Positions 43,621 through 52,917 of a stretch of 64,000 bases of DNA are shown here, in pieces. Position 1 is the stretch's first letter; each line of letters begins with the position of its first letter. The stretch comes from Pseudomonas multiresinivorans (lineage in GTDB: Bacteria > Pseudomonadota > Gammaproteobacteria > Pseudomonadales > Pseudomonadaceae), in contig NZ_CP048833.1 in NCBI RefSeq assembly GCF_012971725.1, positions 434,001 to 498,000 of the forward strand, in the 5' to 3' direction. Under the pieces are notes generated by a model. The model was not told the DNA's origin and ran no database searches. It saw only the letters and a list, made by a program, of their open reading frames with translations. The translations under genes and the position numbers were made by a program.

Positions 43621-45117
43621 ATGTTCCGTGATCGCGTGCGTATGTCCTCCCTGCTGGACAAGGTGATGACTGCCGACCAGGCCGCGGCCCTTATCAAGGA
43701 CGGCATGACCGTCGGCATGAGCGGTTTCACCCGCGCCGGCGAAGCCAAAGCCGTGCCCAAGGCCCTCGCCGAGCGCGCCAAACAGGAGCCGCTGCGCATC
43801 AGCCTGATGACCGGCGCCAGCCTGGGCAACGACCTCGACAAGCAGCTCACCGAAGCCGGCGTGCTGGCCCGCCGCATGCCCTTCCAGGTCGACAGCACCC
43901 TGCGCAAGGCGATCAACGCCGGCGAAGTCATGTTCATCGACCAACACCTGTCGGAAACCGTCGAGCAACTGCGCAACCACCAGCTCAAGCTGCCGGACAT
44001 CGCTGTCATCGAAGCTGTCGCCATCACCGAGGAAGGCCACATCGTGCCGACCACCTCGGTGGGCAACTCGGCCAGCTTCGCGATCTTCGCCAAGCAGGTG
44101 ATCGTCGAGATCAACGTCGCGCACAACGCCAACCTCGAAGGTCTGCACGACATCTATATCCCGACCTACCGTCCGACCCGCACGCCGATCCCGCTGACCA
44201 AGGTCGACGACCGCATCGGCAGCACCGCGATCCCGATCCCGGCGGAAAAGATCGTCGCCATCGTCGTCAACGACCAGCCGGACTCCCCGTCCACCGTGCT
44301 GCCGCCGGACGGCGAAACCCAGGCTATCGCCAACCACCTGATCGACTTCTTCAAGCGTGAAGTGGACGCCGGCCGCATGAGCAAAAGCCTCGGCCCGCTG
44401 CAGGCCGGCGTCGGCACCATCGCCAACGCCGTGATGTGCGGTCTGATCCAGTCGCCGTTCGAGAACCTGACCATGTACTCCGAAGTACTGCAGGACTCGA
44501 CCTTCGACCTGATGGATGCGGGCAAGCTGCGCTTCGCCTCGGGCAGTTCCATCACCCTGTCCGCGCGCCGTAACGAAGAAGTCTTCGGCAACCTGGAGCG
44601 CTACAAGGACAAGCTGGTGCTGCGCCCGCAGGAGATCTCCAACCACCCCGAAGTGGTCCGCCGCCTGGGCATCATCGGCATCAACACCGCGCTGGAGTTC
44701 GACATCTACGGCAACGTGAACTCCACCCACGTGGGCGGCACCAGGATGATGAACGGCATCGGCGGCTCGGGTGACTTCGCCCGCAACGCGCACCTGGCCA
44801 TCTTCGTCACCAAGTCCATCGCCAAGGGCGGCAATATCTCCAGCGTGGTACCGATGGTCAGCCATGTCGACCACACCGAGCACGATGTGGACATCCTCGT
44901 CACCGAGGAAGGCCTGGCCGACCTGCGTGGCCTGGCACCGCGCGAGCGCGCCCGGGTGATAATCGACAACTGTGTGCACCCGTCCTACCGCGATGCCCTG
45001 AACAGTTACTTCGACGCTGCCTGCGAGCGCGGCGGGCATACTCCGCACATCCTGCGCGAGGCCCTGGAGTGGCATATCAATCTGGAAGAACGCGGCCACA
45101 TGCTGGCGGCGAGCTGA
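43621..45117 (+). CDS. Acetyl-CoA hydrolase / succinyl-CoA:acetate CoA-transferase
   Basis: 498 residues of the class I CoA-transferase type (Ach1/AarC family). GMTVGMSGFTRAGEAKAVP near the N-terminus, the catalytic glutamate in MYSEVLQDS (~289) and LRFASGSSITLS follow family order. The C-terminal half has GGSGDFARNA and VDHTEHDVDILVTEEGLADLRG. It exchanges CoA between acetate and succinyl-CoA or other acyl-CoAs in central metabolism. It corresponds to PA5445, which also precedes the A-band locus in P. aeruginosa. Which CoA donor is used cannot be told. Confidence 0.92.
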   Translation: MFRDRVRMSSLLDKVMTADQAAALIKDGMTVGMSGFTRAGEAKAVPKALAERAKQEPLRISLMTGASLGNDLDKQLTEAGVLARRMPFQVDSTLRKAINAGEVMFIDQHLSETVEQLRNHQLKLPDIAVIEAVAITEEGHIVPTTSVGNSASFAIFAKQVIVEINVAHNANLEGLHDIYIPTYRPTRTPIPLTKVDDRIGSTAIPIPAEKIVAIVVNDQPDSPSTVLPPDGETQAIANHLIDFFKREVDAGRMSKSLGPLQAGVGTIANAVMCGLIQSPFENLTMYSEVLQDSTFDLMDAGKLRFASGSSITLSARRNEEVFGNLERYKDKLVLRPQEISNHPEVVRRLGIIGINTALEFDIYGNVNSTHVGGTRMMNGIGGSGDFARNAHLAIFVTKSIAKGGNISSVVPMVSHVDHTEHDVDILVTEEGLADLRGLAPRERARVIIDNCVHPSYRDALNSYFDAACERGGHTPHILREALEWHINLEERGHMLAAS

Positions 45118-45130
45118 TCCGGAGCCGCTT

Positions 45131-45158
45131 GCGGGTCATTCAGCAATGAATGGCCCGC
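45131..45158 (+). terminator. Hairpin after the CoA-transferase gene
   Basis: 12-bp stem (one G-T pair) GCGGGTCATTCA (45131-45142) with TGAATGGCCCGC (45147-45158), GCAA loop. No T-run follows, so it may protect the 3' end rather than terminate by itself. Confidence 0.5.
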
Positions 45159-45310
45159 CAGGGTTTACAGCCGGAAAAAAACCACGTAAAAACACTCCTG
45201 AACAGATTTTTATCCCGCTCCAACTGTTCAGTTTCCCCCGCCGCCAACCAGGCCGGCACATACAAAAAGCCACAGACGCCCACCGATTGCGCACCAGAAT
45301 GGAGCGAAAC

Positions 45311-45390
45311 GGTACAGTTCGCCCCGAAAAAGACCATTACAGTTCGAAATTACAATCGGCTGACCAACCGCAATACAGCACAACTGTACC
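45311..45390. promoter_or_regulatory. Cluster of GTACAGTT repeats upstream of the DUF1127 gene
   Basis: GGTACAGTT (45311-45319) has its exact inverted copy AACTGTACC at 45382-45390. A direct repeat TACAGTTCG occurs at 45313-45321 and 45338-45346 (25-bp period). A related AACTGTAC lies past the gene at 45722-45729. The pattern suggests a multi-site operator, for instance of a GntR/MocR-type regulator; the protein is unknown. The surrounding 356-base gap holds no gene. Confidence 0.5.
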
Positions 45391-45474
45391 TGTCATCTCT
45401 GACTGAAAAGTCAGATCATATGCTCAATCCATTCAGCAACTGACTACTCGCCACAAGCGAGAAGGATGACCACC

Positions 45475-45681
45475 ATGGAACGTACCCTCGGTTCCGCAGC
45501 TCTGAGCACCACCCGTAGCACCTCCAGCGCCCACCGTGGCCTCGTCGGCACTGTTCGCCTGTGGCAACGCCGCATGGAAAGCCGCCGCCAGCTGGCCCGC
45601 CTGGACTCCCGTCTGCTGGCCGACGCCGGCATCAGCGAAGCCCAGCGTTACGCCGAACTGAACAAGCCGTTCTGGCGCTGA
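45475..45681 (+). CDS. DUF1127 family small protein
   Basis: 68 residues from the ATG at 45475, which has AAGGA eight bases before it. The C-terminal half is a DUF1127 (YjiS-like) domain: WQRRMESRRQLARLDSRLL followed by ADAGISEAQRYAEL, arginine-rich and helical. Small DUF1127 proteins in other bacteria bind RNA or affect phosphate and stress metabolism; the role here is unknown. It corresponds in position to PA5446. Confidence 0.85.
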   Translation: MERTLGSAALSTTRSTSSAHRGLVGTVRLWQRRMESRRQLARLDSRLLADAGISEAQRYAELNKPFWR

Positions 45682-45752
45682 TTCAACAGTACAACTGAGC
45701 CACACTCTCCAGGCTCGCCGTAACTGTACTGGTAGTTCTTTGCCCCGGCCGC

Positions 45753-46910
45753 TCAGCCAGAGCGGCCCTCGGGCAGCAGCCCTTCCTTCTCTGCTCTCTC
45801 GTCCAGTAAATCGCGATACAGATCTGCCCAGACACGCCCCATCGCATCAGCCGTGAACAGCTCCTGGTAGCGAGCTTCCGCCTGCCGCCCCATCTCTGCC
45901 GCCTGCTCGGGATTATCCCAACACCATTTCATCGCCTGCCGGAACGCCGGGGGATCGCTGGGTGGCACCACCAATCCGGTCACCCCATTGGCATTGATGA
46001 AGCTGGTGCCGGTGCCGATCTCGCTGGAAATCATCGGCTTGCCATACATCGCCCCTTCCAGAAGGGAAATGCCGAAAGCTTCCGAGCGCAAGTGCGAGGG
46101 GAAGACGATGGCCCGCGACAGCTGCAACAGGGCAACCTTGTCTTCCTCGCTCACCCGCCCGACAAAGCGTACGTGCGACTCGACGCCCAAGGCCGCGGCC
46201 TGGGCCTTCAATTGCTGCTCCAGCGGCCCGGCGCCCACTATCACCAACGGGTATCCGGTGCCTTGCACAGCGTCCAGCAGGACGTGCAGCCCCTTGTAGT
46301 AGCGCATCACACCGACGAACAGGAAGAACTGTTCCCCTACCTCACGCCGCCAGCGCTCGATGCATTCCTGTGCCGGGAGCGGATACGCCTGCTTGTCCAG
46401 CCCGTAGGGAATGACCACTGCCTTGTGCTGATAGCGGCGCAGGACCTCGCTGGAGCCCAGGTAGTTGGGAGAGGCCGCGACGATGCGGTCCACGCTGCCG
46501 AGGAAGCGGTGCATCAGCGGCTGGTACAGCTTGAACAGGTGCCGCTGGCGGACGATGTCCGAGTGGTAGGTCACCACCGTCGGCTTGTCGATGCCCGCCA
46601 ACAGATGCACCAGATCCATGAACGGCCAGGGAAAGTGGAAATTGATGATGTCCGCTTCCGCCGCAAGCTTGCGGAACTGCGGTATGACGCTGTAGGAGAA
46701 GCCGGTGGAGGCCAGCTGGAGATCCAGACGCGCCCGGTAGACGGCATGCCCATCGACCATCAGCTCCGCTGGTTCAGGGTTGGCGCTCAGGGTGAGCACC
46801 TGGTGCTCGATGCCATGGTGTCGCCCCGTCCGGCAGAGCTGATTGATCACCTGCTCGATGCCGCCCACGGAATCCGGTAGATACGTCTTGAAGAAATGCA
46901 GTACGCGCAT
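45753..46910 (-). CDS. wbpZ: WbpZ, A-band D-rhamnosyltransferase (GT4)
   Basis: 385 residues. It is a GT-B fold glycosyltransferase of family 4: GGIEQVINQL in the N-terminal half and the nucleotide-sugar motif EAFGISLLEGAMYG (E-x7-E) near residue 285. In P. aeruginosa WbpZ adds the first D-rhamnose from GDP-D-rhamnose to the lipid-linked GlcNAc primer of the common polysaccharide antigen. It is the last gene of the minus-strand operon and starts directly at the wbpY stop (TGAATG). Confidence 0.9.
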   Translation of the reverse strand: MRVLHFFKTYLPDSVGGIEQVINQLCRTGRHHGIEHQVLTLSANPEPAELMVDGHAVYRARLDLQLASTGFSYSVIPQFRKLAAEADIINFHFPWPFMDLVHLLAGIDKPTVVTYHSDIVRQRHLFKLYQPLMHRFLGSVDRIVAASPNYLGSSEVLRRYQHKAVVIPYGLDKQAYPLPAQECIERWRREVGEQFFLFVGVMRYYKGLHVLLDAVQGTGYPLVIVGAGPLEQQLKAQAAALGVESHVRFVGRVSEEDKVALLQLSRAIVFPSHLRSEAFGISLLEGAMYGKPMISSEIGTGTSFINANGVTGLVVPPSDPPAFRQAMKWCWDNPEQAAEMGRQAEARYQELFTADAMGRVWADLYRDLLDERAEKEGLLPEGRSG

Positions 46911-48044
46911 TCAGCCTCCCACAGCCATTCGGTAGGCGTCGCTGGTTATCCGGGCACAACGTTGCCAACTGAAGTCCCGGGCCCTCTCCAGCCCCAGCAC
47001 CCGGCAACGCTGCCTGAGCGAAGAGTTTTCCTCCAGCTCCTGCAGAGCGGAGCACATCTCCTGCGGATCATGGGCATCGACATAGATGCCCGCCTCTCCC
47101 GCCACTTCCGGCAACGAGGAGGTTCGAGTCAGCAATACCGGTACCCCACTTGCCATCGCTTCGAGCACAGGCAGGCCGAAGCCTTCGTAGAGCGAAGGGA
47201 AGAGCAAGGCCCTTGCCCCGGCCAGCAACTCTGCCAACACATCGTCGCTCTGGTAGCCGAGCACCTTTGCCCAGCCACCTTTCACGGCGACATCCAGCGT
47301 CTCATCCAGTCCTTCGCTGCGCCAGCCTGGCATTCCGACTATCACCAACGGCAGGCGAGCGCGCAGCGACTCGGGCAGCAGGGCATGGGCACGCAGCGCG
47401 AGCTGGAGGTTCTTGCGTGGCTCCAAGGTTCCAACGCAGATCAGATACTGTCCCGCCGACAATCCAAACGCAGCCAGCGCAGGCGCCAGATCCGGGTTCG
47501 AACGAGGCCTGAAGCGTGGCGCATATCCCAACGGCGCGACCACCACTCGCTCATCCGGCAACGCGAAATGGCGGCGAATCTCTCCGGCGACATACTCGGA
47601 ATCCGTCAGCACACATTGCGCCCGCTCGACGCCACGGCCGACATGGCGTTCGATCTCGGCCAGACGATCAGCGGGCTGGGTCTGCGGATAATGCACATGG
47701 GTCAGGTCGTGCAGGGTCATGACCATGGGCCCGTCGAACTCCAGCGGCCACAGAGTGGGCTCGTGGTACAGGTCGATCGAGCGCTGGCGCAGCCCGCGAT
47801 CGAAACTGCCCTGCTCCAACCAGCGACGAATGCGGTAGGCACCCGGCACCCGCTTGGCCAGCGCTGTACGGCGGGAATAGCCGGGCAGCGATGCAGGAGG
47901 GAGATCGACGGCCCATTGGCGCCCCAGGAAAAGCTGCAGGCTGACTTCGGCCTGGTCCTGCAGCGCCTGCGTCAAGGCAGACACATACTGGCCGATGCCG
48001 GTTTTCGGCGCCTGGAGGATGCGGGCGTTCAGGGCGACGTGCAC
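46911..48044 (-). CDS. wbpY: WbpY, A-band D-rhamnosyltransferase (GT4)
   Basis: 377 residues from a GTG start. It is a GT4 enzyme with YLICVGTLEPRKNLQL (~198) and FPSLYEGFGLPVLEAMASG (E-x7-E, ~285). In P. aeruginosa WbpY adds alpha-1,3-linked D-rhamnose residues in the repeat. It follows wbpX with one base between the stop and start codons, so the three transferases are made together. Confidence 0.9.
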   Translation of the reverse strand: MHVALNARILQAPKTGIGQYVSALTQALQDQAEVSLQLFLGRQWAVDLPPASLPGYSRRTALAKRVPGAYRIRRWLEQGSFDRGLRQRSIDLYHEPTLWPLEFDGPMVMTLHDLTHVHYPQTQPADRLAEIERHVGRGVERAQCVLTDSEYVAGEIRRHFALPDERVVVAPLGYAPRFRPRSNPDLAPALAAFGLSAGQYLICVGTLEPRKNLQLALRAHALLPESLRARLPLVIVGMPGWRSEGLDETLDVAVKGGWAKVLGYQSDDVLAELLAGARALLFPSLYEGFGLPVLEAMASGVPVLLTRTSSLPEVAGEAGIYVDAHDPQEMCSALQELEENSSLRQRCRVLGLERARDFSWQRCARITSDAYRMAVGG

Positions 48045-48045
48045 G

Positions 48046-49419
48046 CTACCCCACTTCCACTTCGGTCGCAGACTGCGCTTGCCTGCGCGATGTCAGGGCG
48101 CCCAGCACGCGGCTGACCAGTTGCCGGCTGGCATCGCGCCAGGTCAGCCAGCTCCAGTCGGCGCTCGCACGGCTTGCCGGGAAGCGATCGCTGTTCTCGA
48201 ACTCCTGCACCAGTTCAGCCAGGCTTTCCGGGCGCTGCAGATCGAAGTAGGCCACGAAGTCGCCTCCTACCTCGCGGAACACCGGAATGTCGCTGGCCAT
48301 CACAGGCAGGTTGCGCTGCATGGCTTCCACCAGCGGCAGGCCGAAGCCCTCGACGTAGGACGGGAAAACCAGCGACCGGGCATTGGCGTAGGCGTACTCC
48401 AGGCCCCGGTCATTGAGTTTGTTGAACATGAACAGGCGCTTGTTCAGCTCTGCGTGGCCACGGATGCGCGCCATCAGGTCTTCGCACTTCCAGCCATAGC
48501 GGCCGATGATGCACAGCCGCGCGGAAGAACCGGCCGCCCACAGTCGCTCGAAGGCATCGAGCAGGTACGCATGGTTCTTGCGCGGCTCGATGGTGCTGAC
48601 CATCAGGTAGACCGGGGCACCGTCCTCGAACATCTGCACCAGTTTGCCGTCCAGCTGCGAGTCATCGTGCACCAGGTCCAGTTCCGAGCCGAGGTAGAAG
48701 TGCTCGAACCAAAGGCCCTGTGCAACCTCCTCGCCTCGACGACGAACGATCTCGGCGCGCACCTGGTCGCGGATGGTGGTGGAGATGCAGATGAAACCGT
48801 CGGCCATTTCGACGATCCAGTCGAACCAGCGGTCGAACACCTTAACCAGGCCGGCATCGCAGAATTGCGGGTGGGTGCAAGGAATCAGGTCGTAGATTAC
48901 CGAGATCATCCCGACGCCTTTCGCCTTGAGCTTTTCAGCTACCGGGAAAAAGTCGGCGTGCCAGGACGAATCGAGCAGCAGCAGTTGGTCGCCGGGCTGG
49001 ACGTCCAGCGGCTCCAGACGTTCGGGCACAATGTGATTGCGCGACGCGAACATGGCAAAGCGCAATGGCAGAGTGATCGCCAGGCTGGCGATCTTGCACA
49101 GCACATAGAGCGCCCGGCGTGCATTGTGATAACGATTCATCGGCCAGCGCCGCTCCAGGCTCGCATGGCGAACCCAGTAATCGTTGCGCCATTGCTCCAG
49201 CGCGATCTTCATGCGGCTGTGCCAAGGCAGCTCCTCGGTCGACAGCGGCGCCAGGTGCAGTACCCGATGCATGCAGCCATTGATGAAAGCCACCGGAATG
49301 CATTCGACCCCGCCTTCGGCATCCTCAAGATGGCGGATGACGTTACGCACCACGCGCTGGATACCGGAATTCACGTGCGGATGTTCGAAGACATAGGTGC
49401 ATTCGACGAGCAGGCGCAT
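48046..49419 (-). CDS. wbpX: WbpX, A-band D-rhamnosyltransferase (GT4)
   Basis: 457 residues, the longest of the three rhamnosyltransferases. A ~100-residue N-terminal extension precedes the GT-B domains; VSTIEPRKNHAYLLD (~275) and FPSYVEGFGLPLVEAM (E-x7-E, ~365) bind GDP-rhamnose. WbpX is credited with the alpha-1,2 linkage of the trisaccharide repeat in P. aeruginosa. Its ATG shares one base with the wzt stop codon. Confidence 0.9.
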   Translation of the reverse strand: MRLLVECTYVFEHPHVNSGIQRVVRNVIRHLEDAEGGVECIPVAFINGCMHRVLHLAPLSTEELPWHSRMKIALEQWRNDYWVRHASLERRWPMNRYHNARRALYVLCKIASLAITLPLRFAMFASRNHIVPERLEPLDVQPGDQLLLLDSSWHADFFPVAEKLKAKGVGMISVIYDLIPCTHPQFCDAGLVKVFDRWFDWIVEMADGFICISTTIRDQVRAEIVRRRGEEVAQGLWFEHFYLGSELDLVHDDSQLDGKLVQMFEDGAPVYLMVSTIEPRKNHAYLLDAFERLWAAGSSARLCIIGRYGWKCEDLMARIRGHAELNKRLFMFNKLNDRGLEYAYANARSLVFPSYVEGFGLPLVEAMQRNLPVMASDIPVFREVGGDFVAYFDLQRPESLAELVQEFENSDRFPASRASADWSWLTWRDASRQLVSRVLGALTSRRQAQSATEVEVG

Positions 49420-50681
49420 CAGGAGTGCTCTCCACTGCGTTGAACCAGGGAATCACTGGGGAAGTGCTCGATGCTGGCGCGGGCGTCCAGCCAGGAATAG
49501 CCGATGAAGTTCTCGCGGGTGCTGTTGACCACATGGAAGATCATCGCGCAGTCCCGCCACTCGTAGTTGCCGTCCAGGTGCGAATCGAGCCGCGAAAGGC
49601 TCAGCGACACCGAATAATTGCCGGCCCCCAGACGCATGGGAAACGCATAGCGGTAAACTAGCCGGTCCCCCACCCTCAGGCCCTTCTGTACCTGCTTGAG
49701 GCGGTGCGAGTTTATGCCGTACATCGCCTGGCCGAGCCGGTCCTTGAGCATGAAGCCGAGGACCAGGCGATCGACGTCCTGGCAGACCCGAACGCCGACC
49801 TCCAGCACAACGTCGTGGCCGACCTCCACCAGGTCGATGTCCTTCCCATCAGCGTCGAGCAGCCGCACCGACTCGATTTCAGCCTCACCGGTGCCGGAAA
49901 TGGTCCGAGCCTTGCCGTTGGCCAGCATTTCCTGGCGCACGAGGTGGTTGAGCCCCTCGCCCATGCGCGCGTGGTAGTAGTCCATGACCATTTCCGGATC
50001 GCCCTGCATCGCCACCTGGCCGAACTCCAGCAGCACTGCGCGATCGCAGATGGACTGGATGGAGAAGCGGTCGTGGGAGACGATCAGCAATGTGGTGCCG
50101 GCGCGGCGGAAGCTGCGGATACGCTCGAAGCTCTTGTGCTGGAAATACGAATCGCCGACCGACAGAGCCTCGTCGATGATCAGCACGTCCGGTCGCCGCG
50201 CGGTGGCCACGCTGAACGCCAGGCGCATCTGCATGCCGCTGGAATAGGTGCGCACCGGTTGGTCGATGGCGGCGCCGATTTCGGCAAAGGCTTCGATCTC
50301 CGGAAACAGCGCGTCGATCTCTCCGCGCTGCAGCCCGAGCAGTTGCGCGGCCATGTAAACGTTCTGCCGACCGGTAAACTCCGGATGGAAACCCATGCCC
50401 AGTTCGAGCAGGGCAGACACCGTTCCGCCCACCTCGCAGGTACCGCTGGTGGGCTGGGTAGTGCCAGTGATGATCTTGAGCAGGGTGCTCTTGCCCGCTC
50501 CATTGGAGCCGACGATGCCGACCGCCTCGCCCGGCTCGATCTCCAGGGAAATGTTCTGCAGGACCCAATGCTTGTGATGCCGCGGCGTGCCGCCGGGAGC
50601 AATCCACTCGACCAGGCGCGACCAGCGCTTGGGGTACTGACGATAGGCCTTGCCCAGTTGCTGAATGCGGATATGGCCCAT
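49419..50681 (-). CDS. wzt: Wzt, ATP-binding subunit of the A-band polysaccharide exporter
   Basis: 420 residues. Residues ~1-240 are an ABC ATPase: Walker A GSNGAGKSTLLK (~59), signature YSSGMQMRLAF (~147) and Walker B DVLIIDEAL (~167). Residues ~270-420 form the extra C-terminal beta-sandwich that in this class of O-antigen exporters recognises the chain's terminal modification. With Wzm it flips the finished lipid-linked D-rhamnan to the periplasm. The C-terminal domain implies the chain here carries a non-reducing end cap, consistent with the upstream methyltransferase. Confidence 0.93.
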   Translation of the reverse strand: MGHIRIQQLGKAYRQYPKRWSRLVEWIAPGGTPRHHKHWVLQNISLEIEPGEAVGIVGSNGAGKSTLLKIITGTTQPTSGTCEVGGTVSALLELGMGFHPEFTGRQNVYMAAQLLGLQRGEIDALFPEIEAFAEIGAAIDQPVRTYSSGMQMRLAFSVATARRPDVLIIDEALSVGDSYFQHKSFERIRSFRRAGTTLLIVSHDRFSIQSICDRAVLLEFGQVAMQGDPEMVMDYYHARMGEGLNHLVRQEMLANGKARTISGTGEAEIESVRLLDADGKDIDLVEVGHDVVLEVGVRVCQDVDRLVLGFMLKDRLGQAMYGINSHRLKQVQKGLRVGDRLVYRYAFPMRLGAGNYSVSLSLSRLDSHLDGNYEWRDCAMIFHVVNSTRENFIGYSWLDARASIEHFPSDSLVQRSGEHS

Positions 50682-51478
50682 CAGAGTTCGTCCACCATTT
50701 CACCTGCGCGGGCGCGGTACAAGGCCATGGCCAACACGCACAGCAGCACTCCGGACACCGCAACCGGCAGCAACTGCGATAGCTGCGGCCACTGGCCGTG
50801 GAGGAATAGGTTCTGGTAGGCCTGCATCAGGCCGGTCAGCGGATTGAGCTGCACCAGCCGGCCAATGGATTCCGGCAGGATGGTCAGCGGGTAGACGATG
50901 GGGGTAAGCCAGAACCAGAACTGCAGGAGAATCCCGAACAGTTGCCCGACATCGCGGAAGAACACGTTGAGCACGCCGACCAGCATGCCCAGGCCGACGG
51001 CAAACACCAACTGCAACGCCAGCAGCAGCGGAAACGACAGCAATGCCACGCCCGGCAGGCGTCCGGTGATCAGCAGGAAGCCAATGAACAGGGCGAAGAT
51101 GATGGCGAAATTGAGCAACGCATTGCAGACGCTCACCACCGGCAGGCAGAGGCGCGGGAAGCTCAGCTTCTTCAGCAGGTTGGCGTTCTCCAGGAACATG
51201 TTCAGGCAGCGGCTGACCACTTCGGAGAACAATCCCCAGGTAAGCAGGCCCGCGCACAGGAACACGCTGTAGGCCATCTTGTCGTCCACGCCCGGCAGGC
51301 GCGCGCGCATTACTTCGGAGAAGATCACGGTGTACACCAGGATCATCGCCAGGGGATTGAGGACGGTCCAGGCCGCCCCCAGCAACGAGCCGCGATAACG
51401 CGACTCGAACTCTCGACGCACACTGCCCGCGATGAAGCCGCGGTACTGCCAGGTGCCTTTCAAACTGCTCAGCGACAT
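50681..51478 (-). CDS. wzm: Wzm, membrane subunit of the A-band polysaccharide exporter
   Basis: 265 residues of the ABC-2 permease type with six membrane helices; FESRYRGSLLGAAWTVLNPLA near the N-terminus is the family signature. It pairs with Wzt to export the D-rhamnan. Both its start and stop codons overlap neighbours by one base (wbpW stop, wzt start), so it is tightly coupled in the operon. Confidence 0.93.
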   Translation of the reverse strand: MSLSSLKGTWQYRGFIAGSVRREFESRYRGSLLGAAWTVLNPLAMILVYTVIFSEVMRARLPGVDDKMAYSVFLCAGLLTWGLFSEVVSRCLNMFLENANLLKKLSFPRLCLPVVSVCNALLNFAIIFALFIGFLLITGRLPGVALLSFPLLLALQLVFAVGLGMLVGVLNVFFRDVGQLFGILLQFWFWLTPIVYPLTILPESIGRLVQLNPLTGLMQAYQNLFLHGQWPQLSQLLPVAVSGVLLCVLAMALYRARAGEMVDEL

Positions 51479-52914
51479 CAGACGATCCTGCCGTAAATAT
51501 CCTCGAAGCGGACAATATCGTCCTCGCCCAGGTACTCCCCGCTCTGCACCTCGATCATCACCAGATCAATCACGCCAGGGTTCTCCAGGCGATGGCGATG
51601 ACCGGCCGGGATGTAGGTCGACTCGTTACTGTTCACAAGGCGCACCGACTCACCATTGGTGACCTTGGCCATTCCCTGCACCACAACCCAGTGTTCACTG
51701 CGGTGATGGTGCATCTGCAGCGACAGCGCTGCGCCGGCCTTGACCACAATGCGCTTGATCTTGAAGCGCGGGCCTTCCTCGAGGACGGTGTAGGTGCCCC
51801 ACGGCCGGCTGACGGTCCGATGCAGGCGATATGCTTCGTTGTCGGTGTCCTTGAGCTGTTTGACCACCTTGCGCACATCTTGTGCGCGATCAGCCCGCGC
51901 CACCAGAATCGCATCGGCGGTCTCGACCACGACCAGCCCCTCGACGCCCACGGTGGCGATCAGCCGACCTTCGCTCTGTACGTAGTTGTCACGGCTATCG
52001 ACGAAGATGGCATTGCCGGCGGCGCGGTTGTTGTCGGCATCGGCGTCCACCAGGGCGCTCATGGCAGTCCACGAACCGATGTCGCTCCAGTCGAATGCCG
52101 CCGGGATCACGGCGACGCGGTCGGAACGCTCCATCAGCGCATAGTCGATGGAGATGTCCTCCAGCGCGCAGAAATGCTCCGAGGGCAGCTCCTGCTGGAC
52201 CAGGCTGCCGAAGTCCGCCGGCTGGCTGGCCATCTGGCAGGCGATGGCCTGCTCGAGCATCTGCGGAGCATATTTTTCCAGCTCGCTGATGAAGGTGCCG
52301 ACGGTGAAGCAGAACATGCCGGAGTTCCACAGGAAGGTCCCCGCCTGCAGAAAGCCCTTGGCGGTGTCCAGGTCGGGCTTTTCGACGAAGCGCTTCACGC
52401 GGCTGCCACCCTTGGAGTCCAGGGTGTCCCCCATCTCGATGTAGCCGAAGCCGGTTTCCGGTGCGTTGGGCACGACACCGAACGTCACCAGCTGTCCTGC
52501 TTCCGCCAGCTCCACCGCGTGCTCGACACAACGGGCGAAGACCTCGACGTCACGGATCAGGTGATCCGCCGGCATCACCACCATGGTGACGTCGTCGCCG
52601 TGCAGCGCACGCAGCGCCAGCGCGGCGACTGCGATGGCCGGAGCGGTGTTACGCCCGGCCGGCTCGAGGATGAAGTGGCCTCGCTGGCGCAGCTTGGTCG
52701 ACTGGAAATGGTCCTTGCTCTGGAAGTAGTAGTCGCGATTAGTCACCGTGACGATGTGCCCGTCCGCACCCAGCAGGCTGGCCGCGCGCCGGTACGTCTT
52801 GCTCAGCAGCGACTGCCCGTCGGGCATCGCCATGAACGGCTTGGGCTGGCCTTCTCGAGAGACCGGCCAGAGCCGGGTGCCGGCTCCACCGGAAAGGATG
52901 ACGGGGACGAGCAT
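51478..52914 (-). CDS. wbpW: WbpW, mannose-6-phosphate isomerase / GDP-mannose pyrophosphorylase
   Basis: 478 residues, a type II bifunctional enzyme. N-terminal GDP-mannose pyrophosphorylase (~1-340): GGAGTRLWPVSREGQPKPF and FVEKPDLDTA. C-terminal cupin phosphomannose isomerase (~350-478): LQMHHHRSEHWVVVQG with metal-binding His/Glu. It supplies GDP-D-mannose for GDP-D-rhamnose. Paralogues (AlgA, PslB) usually exist elsewhere in Pseudomonas and can substitute. The next gene, gmd, starts the pathway to rhamnose. Confidence 0.93.
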   Translation of the reverse strand: MLVPVILSGGAGTRLWPVSREGQPKPFMAMPDGQSLLSKTYRRAASLLGADGHIVTVTNRDYYFQSKDHFQSTKLRQRGHFILEPAGRNTAPAIAVAALALRALHGDDVTMVVMPADHLIRDVEVFARCVEHAVELAEAGQLVTFGVVPNAPETGFGYIEMGDTLDSKGGSRVKRFVEKPDLDTAKGFLQAGTFLWNSGMFCFTVGTFISELEKYAPQMLEQAIACQMASQPADFGSLVQQELPSEHFCALEDISIDYALMERSDRVAVIPAAFDWSDIGSWTAMSALVDADADNNRAAGNAIFVDSRDNYVQSEGRLIATVGVEGLVVVETADAILVARADRAQDVRKVVKQLKDTDNEAYRLHRTVSRPWGTYTVLEEGPRFKIKRIVVKAGAALSLQMHHHRSEHWVVVQGMAKVTNGESVRLVNSNESTYIPAGHRHRLENPGVIDLVMIEVQSGEYLGEDDIVRFEDIYGRIV

Positions 52915-52917
52915 GGA

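Noticed and set aside
41962..45099. A 1045-codon open frame on the minus strand across pntB and the CoA-transferase gene
   Set aside because: It is the mirror of two well-recognised plus-strand genes and reads as low-complexity His/Gly/Val/Asp-rich sequence, typical of antisense frames in GC-rich DNA.
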